A stretch of DNA of 64,000 nt. Origin: Anaerolineales bacterium. Its GTDB lineage: Bacteria; Chloroflexota; Anaerolineae; Anaerolineales; UBA4823. Both the position numbers and the translations under genes were made by a program. Location of the stretch: NCBI GenBank assembly GCA_016929095.1, contig JAFGJM010000037.1, positions 102,707-166,706 on the forward strand, given 5' to 3'. Below the pieces are notes generated by a model that was not told where the DNA came from, did no database searches, and was given only the letters and a program-made list of their open reading frames with translations. This document shows positions 35,801 through 44,111 of the stretch, in pieces. How positions within the stretch are numbered: position 1 is the first letter of the stretch; each line of letters opens with the position of its first letter.

Positions 35801-36247
35801 CATATTGTGGTCATCTGGGCAGATGAACGCAACGACCCAAGCAATTGCTATAGCGGAAGCGGCTGCCACGATGAGTTCGATATCTATAATACATACTCGT
35901 GGGATAGTGGTGTGACCTGGGCATCGGACAACGTCCGGGTGAATGATGACAGCACCTATGCCTGGATTGTAGCGCCGGAGATTACCTATCGCGCCGCCGA
36001 CCGCAGTTGGATTGCAGTTTGGCGAGATTCTCGTCGCGGCGATAACCAGGGCGATATCTATATGGCTGTTTCGACAGATTATGGGGTGAGTTGGGGTGAA
36101 AATCGACGGGTGGACGATGCGCCGCGCGGCGCCGCAGCGGATAAGCCGGTTGCTGTAATGGGGCTGGGAGGGAAGCTGTATGTATTGTGGCAGGATTACC
36201 GGCATGGTAATTGGGATATCTACATGCAAACGGTTACGCTGCCATAG
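32831..36247 (+). CDS. Large exported FG-GAP/VCBS and BNR-repeat protein
   Basis: About 1138 residues. A signal sequence (LTAATALVVALTGVYIL) is followed by roughly eight repeats (about 50-380) built on WWENDGNENF...HTI and VDVDGDTDIDVVGAA, a VCBS/FG-GAP-like beta-propeller with calcium-type D-rich loops. Next come a carboxypeptidase-regulatory-like domain (GGVEGQVVDENGDGLGSVSV, about 380-450), a Cys-containing helical region, and a second repeat set with SSSIDGGLSW, STDNGASF, SVDDGETW and STDYGVSW, the Asp-box signature of sialidase-type BNR propellers. GTG 32831 is preceded by AGAAGGGAGA. Probably a secreted carbohydrate- or surface-binding protein. Confidence 0.85.
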   Translation: MLQKTRKNLTAATALVVALTGVYILTTRLSSTRAASWQERPLTASFGGAIGVHADDVDQDNDMDILGAAFDDDDIVWWENNGSQVFTPHTVKGDLDSAYFVNTADIDSDTDIDILGSGFYANTIMWWENDGDENFSGHTITDSFSCAASVYGVDIDDDTDIDILGAGQCADKIVWWENNGAEVFSEHTIASGYDGVYSAIPVDLDHDDDIDVLGTAFNIDRVTWWENDGNENFSPHTISSTFDGAESAYAVDVDGDTDIDVVGAAFNSGTIAWWENDGNEGFTYHSVNSSFTGASSIFAVDLDGDSDTDLMATSFSLDQVAWWENDGLENFTKQTLKTNFDGPEAIYSVDIDGDTDLDVLAAAHLDDKITWWEQVGVVQGGVEGQVVDENGDGLGSVSVSLDGIPQITTQTGGDYRFTHTTGVYTIAFDLNDYWSQSGEITITEGITEDASAMLISKSACLGESSSCALQLIGVIPVVGSVSEILGVGNDLCEIGQAYQQGNYLECAWMMFEFIAGATDIPVISQVLELQAGADLLACAEQALDAAVASFNELVNGIAEYLVSSGIHETIFLWGSSGTMIGAQSVTTGEAIDFTLTEGSGHVLAFSNGAVTQDSLTSAYGFATPEGYTVGIVKDATADYTLQFQGNASGVTDLVLFVPQSDGSSLQVTYSSITLTEELSATVPIISDSQDFDMLVDSDGNGEIDEILSPQSVTPLGIKSYLPVLMNNYFGDIRVDNSTGDSHQINPDMAIATNGTLYAVWEDYRHGAYPNAGDIYFSSSIDGGLSWRENVRVNDDVMGSAARRNPHIAVSTGGDVYVVWEDYRNDPNPTNPGATPENSQNPDIYLAKLLFGENQFQANQLVYSQGDIQIAPDVMVTTNGYVYVAWYDRTGDIFYGNVVVSKSTDNGASFNDPVIADNHNMWALDPRLAYHLSTNTIYLVYQGHPDYYKPYFTRSVDDGETWSSDYRLDAGANRDWYDAARQIRLVADNGGHIVVIWADERNDPSNCYSGSGCHDEFDIYNTYSWDSGVTWASDNVRVNDDSTYAWIVAPEITYRAADRSWIAVWRDSRRGDNQGDIYMAVSTDYGVSWGENRRVDDAPRGAAADKPVAVMGLGGKLYVLWQDYRHGNWDIYMQTVTLP

Positions 36248-36465
36248 AAGATTCTTTGAGATCATTGTTGCCGGCTCGATTGTGATGACATCCCCTGCCC
36301 CTACCTGCCTCCTCCATTTTCGTAGATAATGGGGGGAGGTTGGGAGAGGGGCTGCGAAAATGGGGGAGTGAGGGGGGTGGGGGCAAGGAGGTGATGTAGG
36401 GGAAGAAGGAAAGAGGGCCGCTGGGGGAGTGGAAAAGAAGCGGGTAAACCGCCGCCATTTAGCAT
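36248..36465. other. G-rich spacer between convergent genes
   Basis: On the + strand this spacer holds at least eight runs of four or more G between 36331 and 36430. The runs are close enough for G-quadruplex formation. CCTCCATTTTC near 36310 and GAAAATGGGGGAG near 36356 are partly complementary. No gene is seen. Confidence 0.5.
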
Positions 36466-37614
36466 TTATTTTGTCAGTATGTTGTCTACGCGGGCTTTGA
36501 CCTGCTCCGCATCAGGTTCAAGACAGACCAGGGCATTAGCGGGCTGATCGCTAACCACCGTGCGCCCCTGCTCAGAACCCGCTTCGATGTTAACATCTAA
36601 TGCAAGGGGCACTTCTGGGCAAAGCCTTGAATCGGTAGTGGCGACCGCGGCTGCCAGGTCCCATATATATACCTTGTCTACCGACCATGATTCCAGCATC
36701 ATTGTGAGGATTTTCGATGCCAGCTCGCCTTCCGCTGTTCCGGAGGCAGACCAGGTTTGGGCATCGGATTGAGACCAGGTGATACGGTTAGTGCCGTCAA
36801 GCGGCATCATATGAAGTGTCAGGTCTGCAGAAAATACTTCACTGGCCGCTGCCGGGTCGACCCAGATATTCCACTCAGCCACCCGATTGTGAATCTCCGG
36901 CCAATCACTCTCGATATTGCCTGGAATATATATGCTGCCACCCATAATATGGATGGATCGAATATGATTGCGGATGCCGGGATCGAGGCGCAGCGCCTCA
37001 GCGAGATTGGTGTGGGTGCCGCTGACAAAGATCGCTACAGGTTGGGGAGAATTGATTATGGTTTCGACGATGAGTTGTGCCGCCGGTAGCGGCGCAGATG
37101 ATGTCGGTGACTCCGGTAATGAGATATCCCAAAAGCTATCACTGGCTTTGCGCCACGGTTCGGGAAAGGAATTATCGCCTTCCAGGGGGTCAGCCCTGCC
37201 AAAGCCGACGGGGATATCGGACCTTCCAACGGATGCCAGGAGCCGCAAAACATGCTGTGTAAAAACCTGCGGGTGTGCTTCCCCGGGCGATATGGTGACC
37301 GCCTCAACTTTGTAGAGAGGATTTCGTAGAAAGAATAGCAAGGCAATCATCCCGTCGGGACTCCCATCGTCGTCGAAAATTAAGGGAATGGGTGTCTGCC
37401 CCTCGAGCGCGGGAAGAGGCATCGGAGTGATGGCTTTCGGAGTATGCCCTATTTGGGAACATGAGACGATTTGGAAGTGAGGAAACTCACCCTGGATACA
37501 GATAGGTTTTATCCCGAGTTGAACGATTGGATGTGGAGCGAATACAAGTAAGGTGATAAGGCAAACCAGCATTCCAAGCGTGATGCCACCAATGATCAGT
37601 ACTTTGTGTTTCAT
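36466..37614 (-). CDS. Membrane-anchored nucleoside hydrolase family protein
   Basis: 382 residues: an N-terminal membrane anchor (VLIIGGITLGMLVCLITLLV), then a nucleoside hydrolase domain from about residue 75. The calcium-binding N-terminal motif reads FDDDGSPDGMIALL where the family has DxDxGxDDxxAL, so one Asp of the usual pair is Gly. Later motifs are present: FVSGTHTNLAEALRLDP, IHIMGGS and AEWNIWVDPAAASEV. Family members split N-glycosidic bonds of nucleosides. The substitution and surface location make substrate and activity uncertain. Confidence 0.82.
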   Translation of the reverse strand: MKHKVLIIGGITLGMLVCLITLLVFAPHPIVQLGIKPICIQGEFPHFQIVSCSQIGHTPKAITPMPLPALEGQTPIPLIFDDDGSPDGMIALLFFLRNPLYKVEAVTISPGEAHPQVFTQHVLRLLASVGRSDIPVGFGRADPLEGDNSFPEPWRKASDSFWDISLPESPTSSAPLPAAQLIVETIINSPQPVAIFVSGTHTNLAEALRLDPGIRNHIRSIHIMGGSIYIPGNIESDWPEIHNRVAEWNIWVDPAAASEVFSADLTLHMMPLDGTNRITWSQSDAQTWSASGTAEGELASKILTMMLESWSVDKVYIWDLAAAVATTDSRLCPEVPLALDVNIEAGSEQGRTVVSDQPANALVCLEPDAEQVKARVDNILTK

Positions 37615-37971
37615 GGTATATCCTATCCAGAAGGAGAGTAATATCCGGTATGGGTTATTTTTATGTGAATATCATAGAAGTAATTTTCATGACTTCATTG
37701 GCAAATAGGTGGTTTAAGTAATCATAAGCAATGAAGTAACGGCTGTATTGTGAGTTTCCAAAAACCAATGACTGAAGTCATGATTTCAAACACTCGATAT
37801 TATTTTAACAGGGAAAGGATATATATTAATAAGCAACTTTTTTCGTTGATATTCAATATACATCTGTATTACATTTCCTTGCCATCATAGGAAACCCGGA
37901 AACCGACGATATCATTGGGAACGCTGTTAGCTGGGGGCAAGGGAGGTAGGTTGGGGGGAAGGCGAGTAAGA
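37615..37971. other. Gene-free stretch
   Basis: No reading frame of interest and no clear terminator. It contains an imperfect inverted repeat of the phrase 'TTCATGACTTCATTGG' (37688-37703) with 'CCAATGACTGAAGTCATGA' (37765-37783), which could form a long-range stem. Near 37940 there is a short G-rich run. Confidence 0.35.
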
Positions 37972-38295
37972 TCAGGATGATTTTATGCTTTCTTCAACCC
38001 ACTCCAGGTATCCCGGCAACCCCTGGGTAATGGGAATTTGGATGATTTCGGGAGTTTCATAGCTGTGGTTTTCCAGGATGGCAGTTTCGACTTCGGAGTA
38101 CAGATGGGTTGCTGTCTTGATCAGCAGCAATACCTCAGCTTCTTTATCGATTTTATCTTGCCATGAATAAATACTGTTGATGTGAACCATCTGCACGCAG
38201 GCAGCTAAACAGCGGGAAACCAACATCTCTGACAGGTGCTCGGCTTCCTCTTTATTCCCAGCAGTGGACAGGACCACACAAAAGGCGGTGGTCAT
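37972..38295 (-). CDS. cutA: CutA1 divalent-cation tolerance protein
   Basis: 107 residues matching CutA1 from end to end: the first strand AFCVVLSTAGNKEEAEHLSE, LAACVQMV with the conserved Cys, INSIYSWQDKID, EVLLLIKT, the helix LYSEVETAILENHSYETPEI and the final YLEWVEESI. CutA1 forms PII-like trimers; it was linked to copper tolerance in E. coli, though its general role is unsettled. It stands alone on the minus strand. Confidence 0.95.
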   Translation of the reverse strand: MTTAFCVVLSTAGNKEEAEHLSEMLVSRCLAACVQMVHINSIYSWQDKIDKEAEVLLLIKTATHLYSEVETAILENHSYETPEIIQIPITQGLPGYLEWVEESIKSS

Positions 38296-38696
38296 TTGAG
38301 TTTACTCCAAATCTTTAATGAAAATATGGATTAATAAGGAAACCAGGAACAATAGGAATCCAGGAAAAAATCTAGTGAAGAAGGCAGGATAGTTTTTTTT
38401 TCAATGATATAAAAATACAGACATTCTTGGTCCGGCATAGCGACTGATTTGAATAAATGATCAGATATATTCCGGGGTATTATACGGCTCAGTTTATGAT
38501 CATATTTTACTGTGTTACAATACGCGCAGGTAAACAATCTTGAGATATATGATGATCGACGCCCTCAGTAGTTCTAATTCCCCACAAATATGGTTAAGCA
38601 ATTCTTATAGGACGTTGAGCCACAATTAAAAATAATAAAAAACCACGGCACCTCTATATATTTTTTTTATTGCAATCACTATAGAATCTACCCAAT
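38296..38696. other. Gene-free stretch with repeat-like start
   Basis: It opens with ATAAGGAAACCAGGAACAAT, nearly the same as the sequence after ftcD at 29992, and carries AAAATACAGACATTCTT, close to AAAATACAGGCATTCTT at 15531. No credible gene is visible. An A/T-rich stretch at 38630-38680 immediately precedes the LCP gene and may contain its promoter. Confidence 0.4.
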
Positions 38697-39827
38697 ATGC
38701 GAAACACCAAAAAGATCATTCTTACTTCCCTGGGCATTCTCGTTGCAGGCTTGATCGTGGGCGGGGCAATTTTTTATCCCCGAATTCACCAGCGTATGCA
38801 AACCCCCTTGGGGCCGGGATTGGAAATGCCCACCTACACTCCCGTATCCACAAATATTGTGCCCTCAAAAGCGACAAACTCAGTCACCACAAGCACGCCC
38901 CAAGCAGCGATATCTTTTACTGCGACACCTGATGCCAGCCCGACCCCTGCGCCTTTATGCGGTGGACCGCCGCTTATGTTCATATTAGGGGTTGGCGCCG
39001 ACAGCGGGCAGGATTATAAGTATGGGCTGGCTGATGCCATCCGTATTGCGCGCATCGATTTCACCATACCAAAAGTGACCGTGCTATCGATTCCACGTGA
39101 TTTGTGGGTGGAAATTCCCGATTTGGATCCCAAGCGCAATGTTGATCATGGTAAATTGAACCAGGCGTATTTCTTTGGCGGGGAGGGGATGGGCTATTAT
39201 TCGGGTCCTGGCGGCGGGCCGGGGTTATTAGCCCGAACATTGAAATTGAACTTCAGCGTGCAGGTGGATCATTATGGGGCCGTCAACATGAATACCTTTG
39301 TAAAAATCGTGGATGCCGTAGGGGGGATCGATGTGGATCTGGAAAAGCCAGTGGATGGGCGCTCCGATGACCCTGCCACCGTTGACTTAGGATTTTTCAA
39401 CGCCGGACAGCAACACTTGACCGGGGAAGCCGCGTTGCGTTTGTCCCGCGTGCGTAAACTGTATAACGATTTTACCCGCCAGGATTTTCAGACGATTGTA
39501 TTGTGCGCCCTCAAGGATAAATTGACCGAGCCGTCGGTCGTGATTAAAATTCCGAAATTGATCTCTGCGTTCCAGGACTCGGTACAGACCGACCTCACCC
39601 CCGAGCAATTGCTTCAACTGGCATGCCTGATGCCTCAACTTAAGCGAGAGAATTTGATCATGGTGGGGTTGCCTCAAGAGCTATTCGAACCCAGCCGGGT
39701 ATACAATGAACGTCAAAAAAACACCACCTTTGTGATGGACGCCGACTATGATGTTATCCGTGAGTATATCGAGCGGTTCATAGCGGGAGAATGGCCTGAC
39801 CAACCCGATGAGCCCAGCTGCCCTTGA
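38697..39827 (+). CDS. LytR-CpsA-Psr (LCP) family protein
   Basis: 376 residues: short cytoplasmic tail, one membrane helix (IILTSLGILVAGLIVGGAIF), a Ser/Thr/Pro-rich spacer to about residue 85, then the LCP domain with ILGVGADSGQDYKYGLADAI, VTVLSIPRDLWVEIPD, the NQAYFFGG and GGIDVDLEKPV segments and the arginine-bearing ALRLSRVRKLYNDFTRQDFQ. LCP enzymes transfer glycopolymers from undecaprenyl pyrophosphate to peptidoglycan or protein on the cell surface. It ends next to rsmA with a start overlap possible. Confidence 0.93.
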   Translation: MRNTKKIILTSLGILVAGLIVGGAIFYPRIHQRMQTPLGPGLEMPTYTPVSTNIVPSKATNSVTTSTPQAAISFTATPDASPTPAPLCGGPPLMFILGVGADSGQDYKYGLADAIRIARIDFTIPKVTVLSIPRDLWVEIPDLDPKRNVDHGKLNQAYFFGGEGMGYYSGPGGGPGLLARTLKLNFSVQVDHYGAVNMNTFVKIVDAVGGIDVDLEKPVDGRSDDPATVDLGFFNAGQQHLTGEAALRLSRVRKLYNDFTRQDFQTIVLCALKDKLTEPSVVIKIPKLISAFQDSVQTDLTPEQLLQLACLMPQLKRENLIMVGLPQELFEPSRVYNERQKNTTFVMDADYDVIREYIERFIAGEWPDQPDEPSCP

Positions 39828-39831
39828 AAGC

Positions 39832-40692
39832 ATGACTCACCCTCAACTTTCGCCATTGGATGTTCCGGGATTGCTGAGCCAGGCTGGTTTACGCCCGAAT
39901 AAACGCCTGGGGCAGAACTTTCTTGTGGATTCGGTCGCCCTGGGGAAAGTTGTGGAAGCGGCTGACCTTACTGATGACGATGCAGTATTGGAAGTGGGGG
40001 CAGGTTTGGGCAGCCTGACGCGTTACCTGGCGGTTGGCGCCGGTTTTGTGACGGCTATAGAGTTGGACGAGCGCCTGTTCCATGTGCTGACGAAGGTGAT
40101 GGCGCCATTTGACAATGTTCGCCTGGTGCAAGGGGATATCCTGGCTTTAGACCCGGCAGCATTATTTGAAAGCGGCACCCCCCAAAAAATAGATAAAGGG
40201 TATGTGGTGGCGGCTAACATTCCCTACTACATTACTTCGGCGGTCATCCGGCACTTGTTAGAAGCCCGGCGGCAGCCGCAGCGTGTGGTGCTTACCGTGC
40301 AGCGAGAGGTTGCCGAACGGATTTGTGCCAAACCGGGGGATATGAGTCTTTTAGCCTTGAGCGTGCAGGTATATGGCGAACCGGAAATTACCGCCCGCAT
40401 ACCTGCCGGCGCTTTTTACCCGGCGCCGCAGGTAGATTCCAGTGTGGTGCGGGTGAGGCTGTTAAAGGATCCTGTTATTCCGCCACGGCAATTGAAGTCC
40501 TTTTTCCGCCTGGCAAAAGCCGGCTTCAGCCAAAAACGCAAAACCCTGCGCAATGCCCTGGCAGGGGGCATGCAATGGTCGCCGATGCAAGCCGGAGAAA
40601 TTTTGCAAAGCGCCGGTATCGACCCTCAACGCCGGGCAGAAACCCTTTCCCTGGAAGAATGGGGGAAACTGGTGGATGCATTTGAAATCTAA
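39832..40692 (+). CDS. rsmA: 16S rRNA dimethyladenosine transferase RsmA/KsgA
   Basis: About 286 residues with the RsmA pattern: RPNKRLGQNFLVD at the N-terminus, SAM-binding LEVGAGLGSLTRYLA, the acidic VTAIELDERL, and the catalytic NIPYYITSAVI, followed by LTVQREVAERI and a helical C-terminal domain with KAGFSQKRKTLRNAL. It dimethylates two adjacent adenosines in helix 45 of 16S rRNA. ATG 39832 follows the LCP stop by 4 nt; ATG 39808 would overlap the LCP gene by 20 nt. Confidence 0.96.
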   Translation: MTHPQLSPLDVPGLLSQAGLRPNKRLGQNFLVDSVALGKVVEAADLTDDDAVLEVGAGLGSLTRYLAVGAGFVTAIELDERLFHVLTKVMAPFDNVRLVQGDILALDPAALFESGTPQKIDKGYVVAANIPYYITSAVIRHLLEARRQPQRVVLTVQREVAERICAKPGDMSLLALSVQVYGEPEITARIPAGAFYPAPQVDSSVVRVRLLKDPVIPPRQLKSFFRLAKAGFSQKRKTLRNALAGGMQWSPMQAGEILQSAGIDPQRRAETLSLEEWGKLVDAFEI

Positions 40693-40819
40693 AAGGCGTA
40701 TGGAATTTAAGGTGAAATGTGAGTAGGGAGTGGTAAATAGAATAGTGGGTTGGGAGAGGGGTATTGTAAACGGATATATGAGAGAAATATTGGCTTTAGT
40801 TTTTAGCGAACAGATTTTC

Positions 40820-42028
40820 TCACGCCCAAATGAGTAATAAAATCCCGGCTAACGTGCGCAACCCGGCTGAGAAGAGCAAAGCCGCGCGTAAGCCCATCAG
40901 ATCGGAGACCATTGGACCAGCCAGTGAGCCTCCCAGCATGCCCAGGTTAAGGGCGACATTGTAAAATGCCATATGCGCCGGACGGTCACCTTGCGGAGTT
41001 CGTTCCATCAAACGATTCATTAATCCACCCGTCACCATACCGCATACCAGTCCTCCGCCAAAAGAGGCGACCCAGTATAAAAAGGGGGTGCGCGCTAATC
41101 CAGCGCAAAGCGGATAAAAACCCATCAATAGCGCGCTGTAGACCAACACCTTGCGATGTCCAAACCGGGCGCTGAACCGGCCCAGATTTATCGAGGCGAT
41201 CATCATTGTGAGATAAAACAAGGCATTCCCCAGGCTGATGACCAGGTCGCTCAACTGCATGATCCGGACATAATACAGTGGGAAAATGGCTTGAGGCAGA
41301 TATAAAGCTATGTAGTATGCCAGGTAAGCAAATATGAATGAGCCAAAAGAGGCACGCAATAAATCCACGCGCAATAAAGACTTAAATGAAGGCTTTACCA
41401 ATTTATTGATTGGGAGAATTCCTTCCACAGGATACAGGCGCGCCAGATGGTAAGTACTTATTCCAGCTCCCAAGGCGCCAAGGGCGAATACCACCTGATA
41501 ATTTAATGGGAATGAAATCCAATTCAATAATTGCCCACAAACAAGGGAGGTGGCGGTGGTGCTAAATGCCAATAGGGCATTGCGTTTCCCCACTACTTCA
41601 CCGCGCCATTCGGCGGGTACCAACTCTGGTAACAAGGTGTTGAACCCAACATTTACAAACGTGGCTGGTAAAGACATGAGTAATGTGATGGTGATGATCA
41701 CCCATATCTCGATTTCGGGGATCAGCCACCAGGCCAGCGGTACGATGGCTAAATAGCCCAGCCTTTGCCAAAAGGATGACCAAAAGGTCACCTTGATGAG
41801 GGATTTGCCATCGACCCATTTACCGGCGGGCAAAGAAAGAAACAAACTTACCAGTGCGGGTCCGGCAGTTAATAGACTGACCTGATAACCGGTAGCGCCC
41901 TGGCGGGCGGCGTAAATGGCCAAAAATGCCAGAGTGCTGCCGGTTAATATGCCATACCAGAAAATATCGCCATATAAGTGGTGGAAATTGTGCTGTGTTT
42001 CGGGAGTGAGGCTGGCTTTTGCTAACAT
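40820..42028 (-). CDS. Major facilitator superfamily transporter
   Basis: 402 residues with about twelve hydrophobic helices in two halves separated by a basic loop (INKLVKPSFKSLLRVDLLR). The loop 2-3 MFS-type motif appears as LPAGKWVDGKSLIKVTFW, and its second-half equivalent as LGRFSARFGHRKVLVYSALL. The substrate cannot be predicted. It converges with rsmA and lies 71 nt upstream of the glycosyltransferase start region on the same strand. Confidence 0.85.
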   Translation of the reverse strand: MLAKASLTPETQHNFHHLYGDIFWYGILTGSTLAFLAIYAARQGATGYQVSLLTAGPALVSLFLSLPAGKWVDGKSLIKVTFWSSFWQRLGYLAIVPLAWWLIPEIEIWVIITITLLMSLPATFVNVGFNTLLPELVPAEWRGEVVGKRNALLAFSTTATSLVCGQLLNWISFPLNYQVVFALGALGAGISTYHLARLYPVEGILPINKLVKPSFKSLLRVDLLRASFGSFIFAYLAYYIALYLPQAIFPLYYVRIMQLSDLVISLGNALFYLTMMIASINLGRFSARFGHRKVLVYSALLMGFYPLCAGLARTPFLYWVASFGGGLVCGMVTGGLMNRLMERTPQGDRPAHMAFYNVALNLGMLGGSLAGPMVSDLMGLRAALLFSAGLRTLAGILLLIWA

Positions 42029-42098
42029 GGAGAATATATTTTACCGCTGACCTCGGTAAAAAACGGATAGGAAATTTACGGATTTATGACAGTTTTCC

Positions 42099-42830
42099 TT
42101 ATGGATGGAGGCGGCGCAGGTTCCGGTATTCAAATAATATCTGCCATACCCGCAGGGCAGCTTCTTTTTGGATTTGAAACGACATTTTTGATGTCCCCCA
42201 ACGCCTGTCGGCAAAATAGATAGGTATTTCTTGGATACGGTAGCCCAGGCGATAGGCTATGTAGATCATCTCCACCTGAAAGGCATACCCGTTGGCGCGC
42301 ACCTTTTGTAGGGGCATGGTTTCCAATACCTGGCGCCGCCATATGCGAAATCCTGCGGTAGCGTCACGCACAGGTAATCGCAAGATGGTTCTGGCGTAAA
42401 AATTACCAAAAGCCGAAAGCCCCTTACGCCAGGCAGGCCAGCGTTCATCCACTGCACCGCCGGGGACGTATCGCGATCCGATGACCACATCACATTCGTC
42501 TAAAGTCTGGATAAGTTCGGGTATTTTTTCCACCGGATGAGAAAAATCCGCATCCATTTGGATGACGGCATCTGCGCCATCGTTCAATGCCTGTTGGAAG
42601 CCGGTAATATACGCCGTGCCTAGTCCCAGTTTTCCGGCGCGGTGAATAACCCCTATCCGGTTGGGATTATCGGCAGCCAATTGTCCTGCAAATTCTCCGC
42701 TGCCATCGGGGCTGTTATCATCCACAACGAGAAGGCTTAAGTCTGGCAAATCCAGAGAAAATAGAGCGGTAACCAATTTGCCCAGGTTATCAATTTCGTT
42801 GTATGTAGGAATTACTACCGTGATGTGCAT
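42099..42830 (-). CDS. Polyprenol-phosphate mannosyltransferase (Dpm1-like GT2)
   Basis: 243 residues: ITVVIPTYNEIDNLG, LLVVDDNSPDGSGEFAGQLA, GLGTAYITGFQQAL, the metal-binding QMDADFSHP, GSRYVPGG, and FYARTILRLPVRDATAGFRIWRR are all Dpm1 hallmarks. It lacks a C-terminal membrane domain, as do bacterial Ppm1-like enzymes. It transfers mannose (or another hexose) from a GDP-sugar to polyprenol phosphate, supplying membrane-linked sugar donors for surface glycans or protein glycosylation. ATG 42830 is chosen; a frame extending to 42893 has no Dpm1 similarity. Confidence 0.93.
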   Translation of the reverse strand: MHITVVIPTYNEIDNLGKLVTALFSLDLPDLSLLVVDDNSPDGSGEFAGQLAADNPNRIGVIHRAGKLGLGTAYITGFQQALNDGADAVIQMDADFSHPVEKIPELIQTLDECDVVIGSRYVPGGAVDERWPAWRKGLSAFGNFYARTILRLPVRDATAGFRIWRRQVLETMPLQKVRANGYAFQVEMIYIAYRLGYRIQEIPIYFADRRWGTSKMSFQIQKEAALRVWQILFEYRNLRRLHP

Positions 42831-42890
42831 CAATACAAAGTTTACCGCGTTTTCATGGTTGATGGAACAAGCCAGACACGCAAGATAAAT

Positions 42891-42925
42891 CACCAGTATT
42901 CACGTGTATAGAGTGAATACTGGTG
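42891..42925. terminator. Hairpin ending the roadblock/V4R operon
   Basis: CACCAGTATTCAC and GTGAATACTGGTG form a perfect 13-bp stem with a 9-nt loop. It lies between the last V4R gene and the glycosyltransferase gene, both on the minus strand. The T-run on the minus side is weak (ATTTATCTT), so it may terminate partially. Confidence 0.6.
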
Positions 42926-43002
42926 TGTGGATGGTGAACGATCAGGCTATTTCGCAGTTATCAATAATCACGATAACAAAAAACAGTTACGAGAATTCAT
43001 GT

Positions 43003-43638
43003 TTAACTGGCGGCGGGTTTGTCGATTATGAAAACGCAATGCTCATCGCCAACTGCAACACATTTTTCTTCCCTAAGCGAATATTCCTTGCCTTCAAGAA
43101 GCCAGCTTAAGAAGCCCTGGAGAAAACCGACAGGCATGGCGCAAATTGGTTTCGATTCTCCCGAGCGACCCCAACAAGCTGCGCAATTTTGGACCGTATA
43201 AACGAAGTCGTTTTCTCGTTCTTCGAAAGAAGTATTTTGGTCGCTCATCTGATTGGTTAATTGTACGATCCTTGCCAATCCAGCGCGCATTCGTTCAAGA
43301 ATTGGGAGATTGAGTAATTCATTACTGGACGAATCATCCGATGAGCCAAAAGCGCGTAACGCACTTTCGAAATAGACTTTTCCGGCGCGAGTACTTAACA
43401 AACGTCCACCTTTATCGCCATAGATTTCTTCCAGTGCCATGTTGATGGTAGAAAAATCTGCAAAATCGAATTGTTTTTCCATGTTTTCTGGCGGATAATT
43501 ATCAACCAGGTGGGATAAATTTGCCAGATTTAAAGTTGCGTTTAACCCTTTTTTCCCTATTACTTCTTCGATGGCCAGCAAATAGAGCCGGATGACTCTA
43601 TTCGCGTAGAAACGATTGCTTTTGGGTATAGAATCCAT
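43003..43638 (-). CDS. V4R domain protein, copy B
   Basis: 211 residues. The N-terminal half is helical (SNRFYANRVIRLYLLAIEEV, LSHLVDNYPPEN). The C-terminal half is a V4R (4-vinyl reductase) domain with the cysteine set CAACWGRSGES, PICAMPVGFLQGF and EEKCVAVGDEHCVF. V4R domains bind small ligands or metal and act in sensing and photosynthetic or hydrocarbon pathways; here the function is unknown. It is the last gene of a four-gene operon and is paralogous to the protein at 44112-44747. Confidence 0.85.
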   Translation of the reverse strand: MDSIPKSNRFYANRVIRLYLLAIEEVIGKKGLNATLNLANLSHLVDNYPPENMEKQFDFADFSTINMALEEIYGDKGGRLLSTRAGKVYFESALRAFGSSDDSSSNELLNLPILERMRAGLARIVQLTNQMSDQNTSFEERENDFVYTVQNCAACWGRSGESKPICAMPVGFLQGFLSWLLEGKEYSLREEKCVAVGDEHCVFIIDKPAAS

Positions 43639-43670
43639 TGCAAATTGCTTTCAATAACTACATTCAACTA

Positions 43671-44042
43671 TTAAAATAATTTTGTCAGGTCTTCGGCTGC
43701 GCGATGCATCTCCAGGAACATCAATCCCAATTTCGCCTGTTCGCGCGCCAAAACCGTTAACACGGCTTCTTCACCAACCGATACCAGGACAACATAGCCT
43801 TGTTCGCCTTTGACATACACCTGGCTCAATGCGCCGCGGCCGAGTTCCGTAGCGATACGCTCGCCTAACGAAAGCATAGCTGCCGACATAGCGGAGACGC
43901 GGTCATCTTCTGAACCTGCTGGTAAGGCAGATGCGATGATCAAGCCATCCACGCTGACGATAGCCGAAGCTTCAATGTCAGGTGAAGATGCGTGAAGGTC
44001 GCGGAGACGATCTACCATGAGTTGTGAACGTGATTTAGTCAT
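43671..44042 (-). CDS. Roadblock/LC7 domain protein, copy B
   Basis: 123 residues forming one roadblock/LC7 domain: DLHASSPDIEASAIVSVDG, SALPAGSEDDRVSAMSAAML, SLGERIATELGRG and YVVLVSVGEEAVLTVLA. Roadblock proteins such as MglB act as GAPs or scaffolds for small Ras-like GTPases, and others bind membranes or ligands. No MglA-like GTPase is seen in the window. It is about 80 percent identical by eye to the copy at 44771-45142 and is followed by its own V4R partner. Confidence 0.93.
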   Translation of the reverse strand: MTKSRSQLMVDRLRDLHASSPDIEASAIVSVDGLIIASALPAGSEDDRVSAMSAAMLSLGERIATELGRGALSQVYVKGEQGYVVLVSVGEEAVLTVLAREQAKLGLMFLEMHRAAEDLTKLF

Positions 44043-44111
44043 AATCCAACTATCCCTCCGAAAAAAGTTTTGATTGAAAACGGTGATTTTATATTTGTTT
44101 AAAGCTGATAA

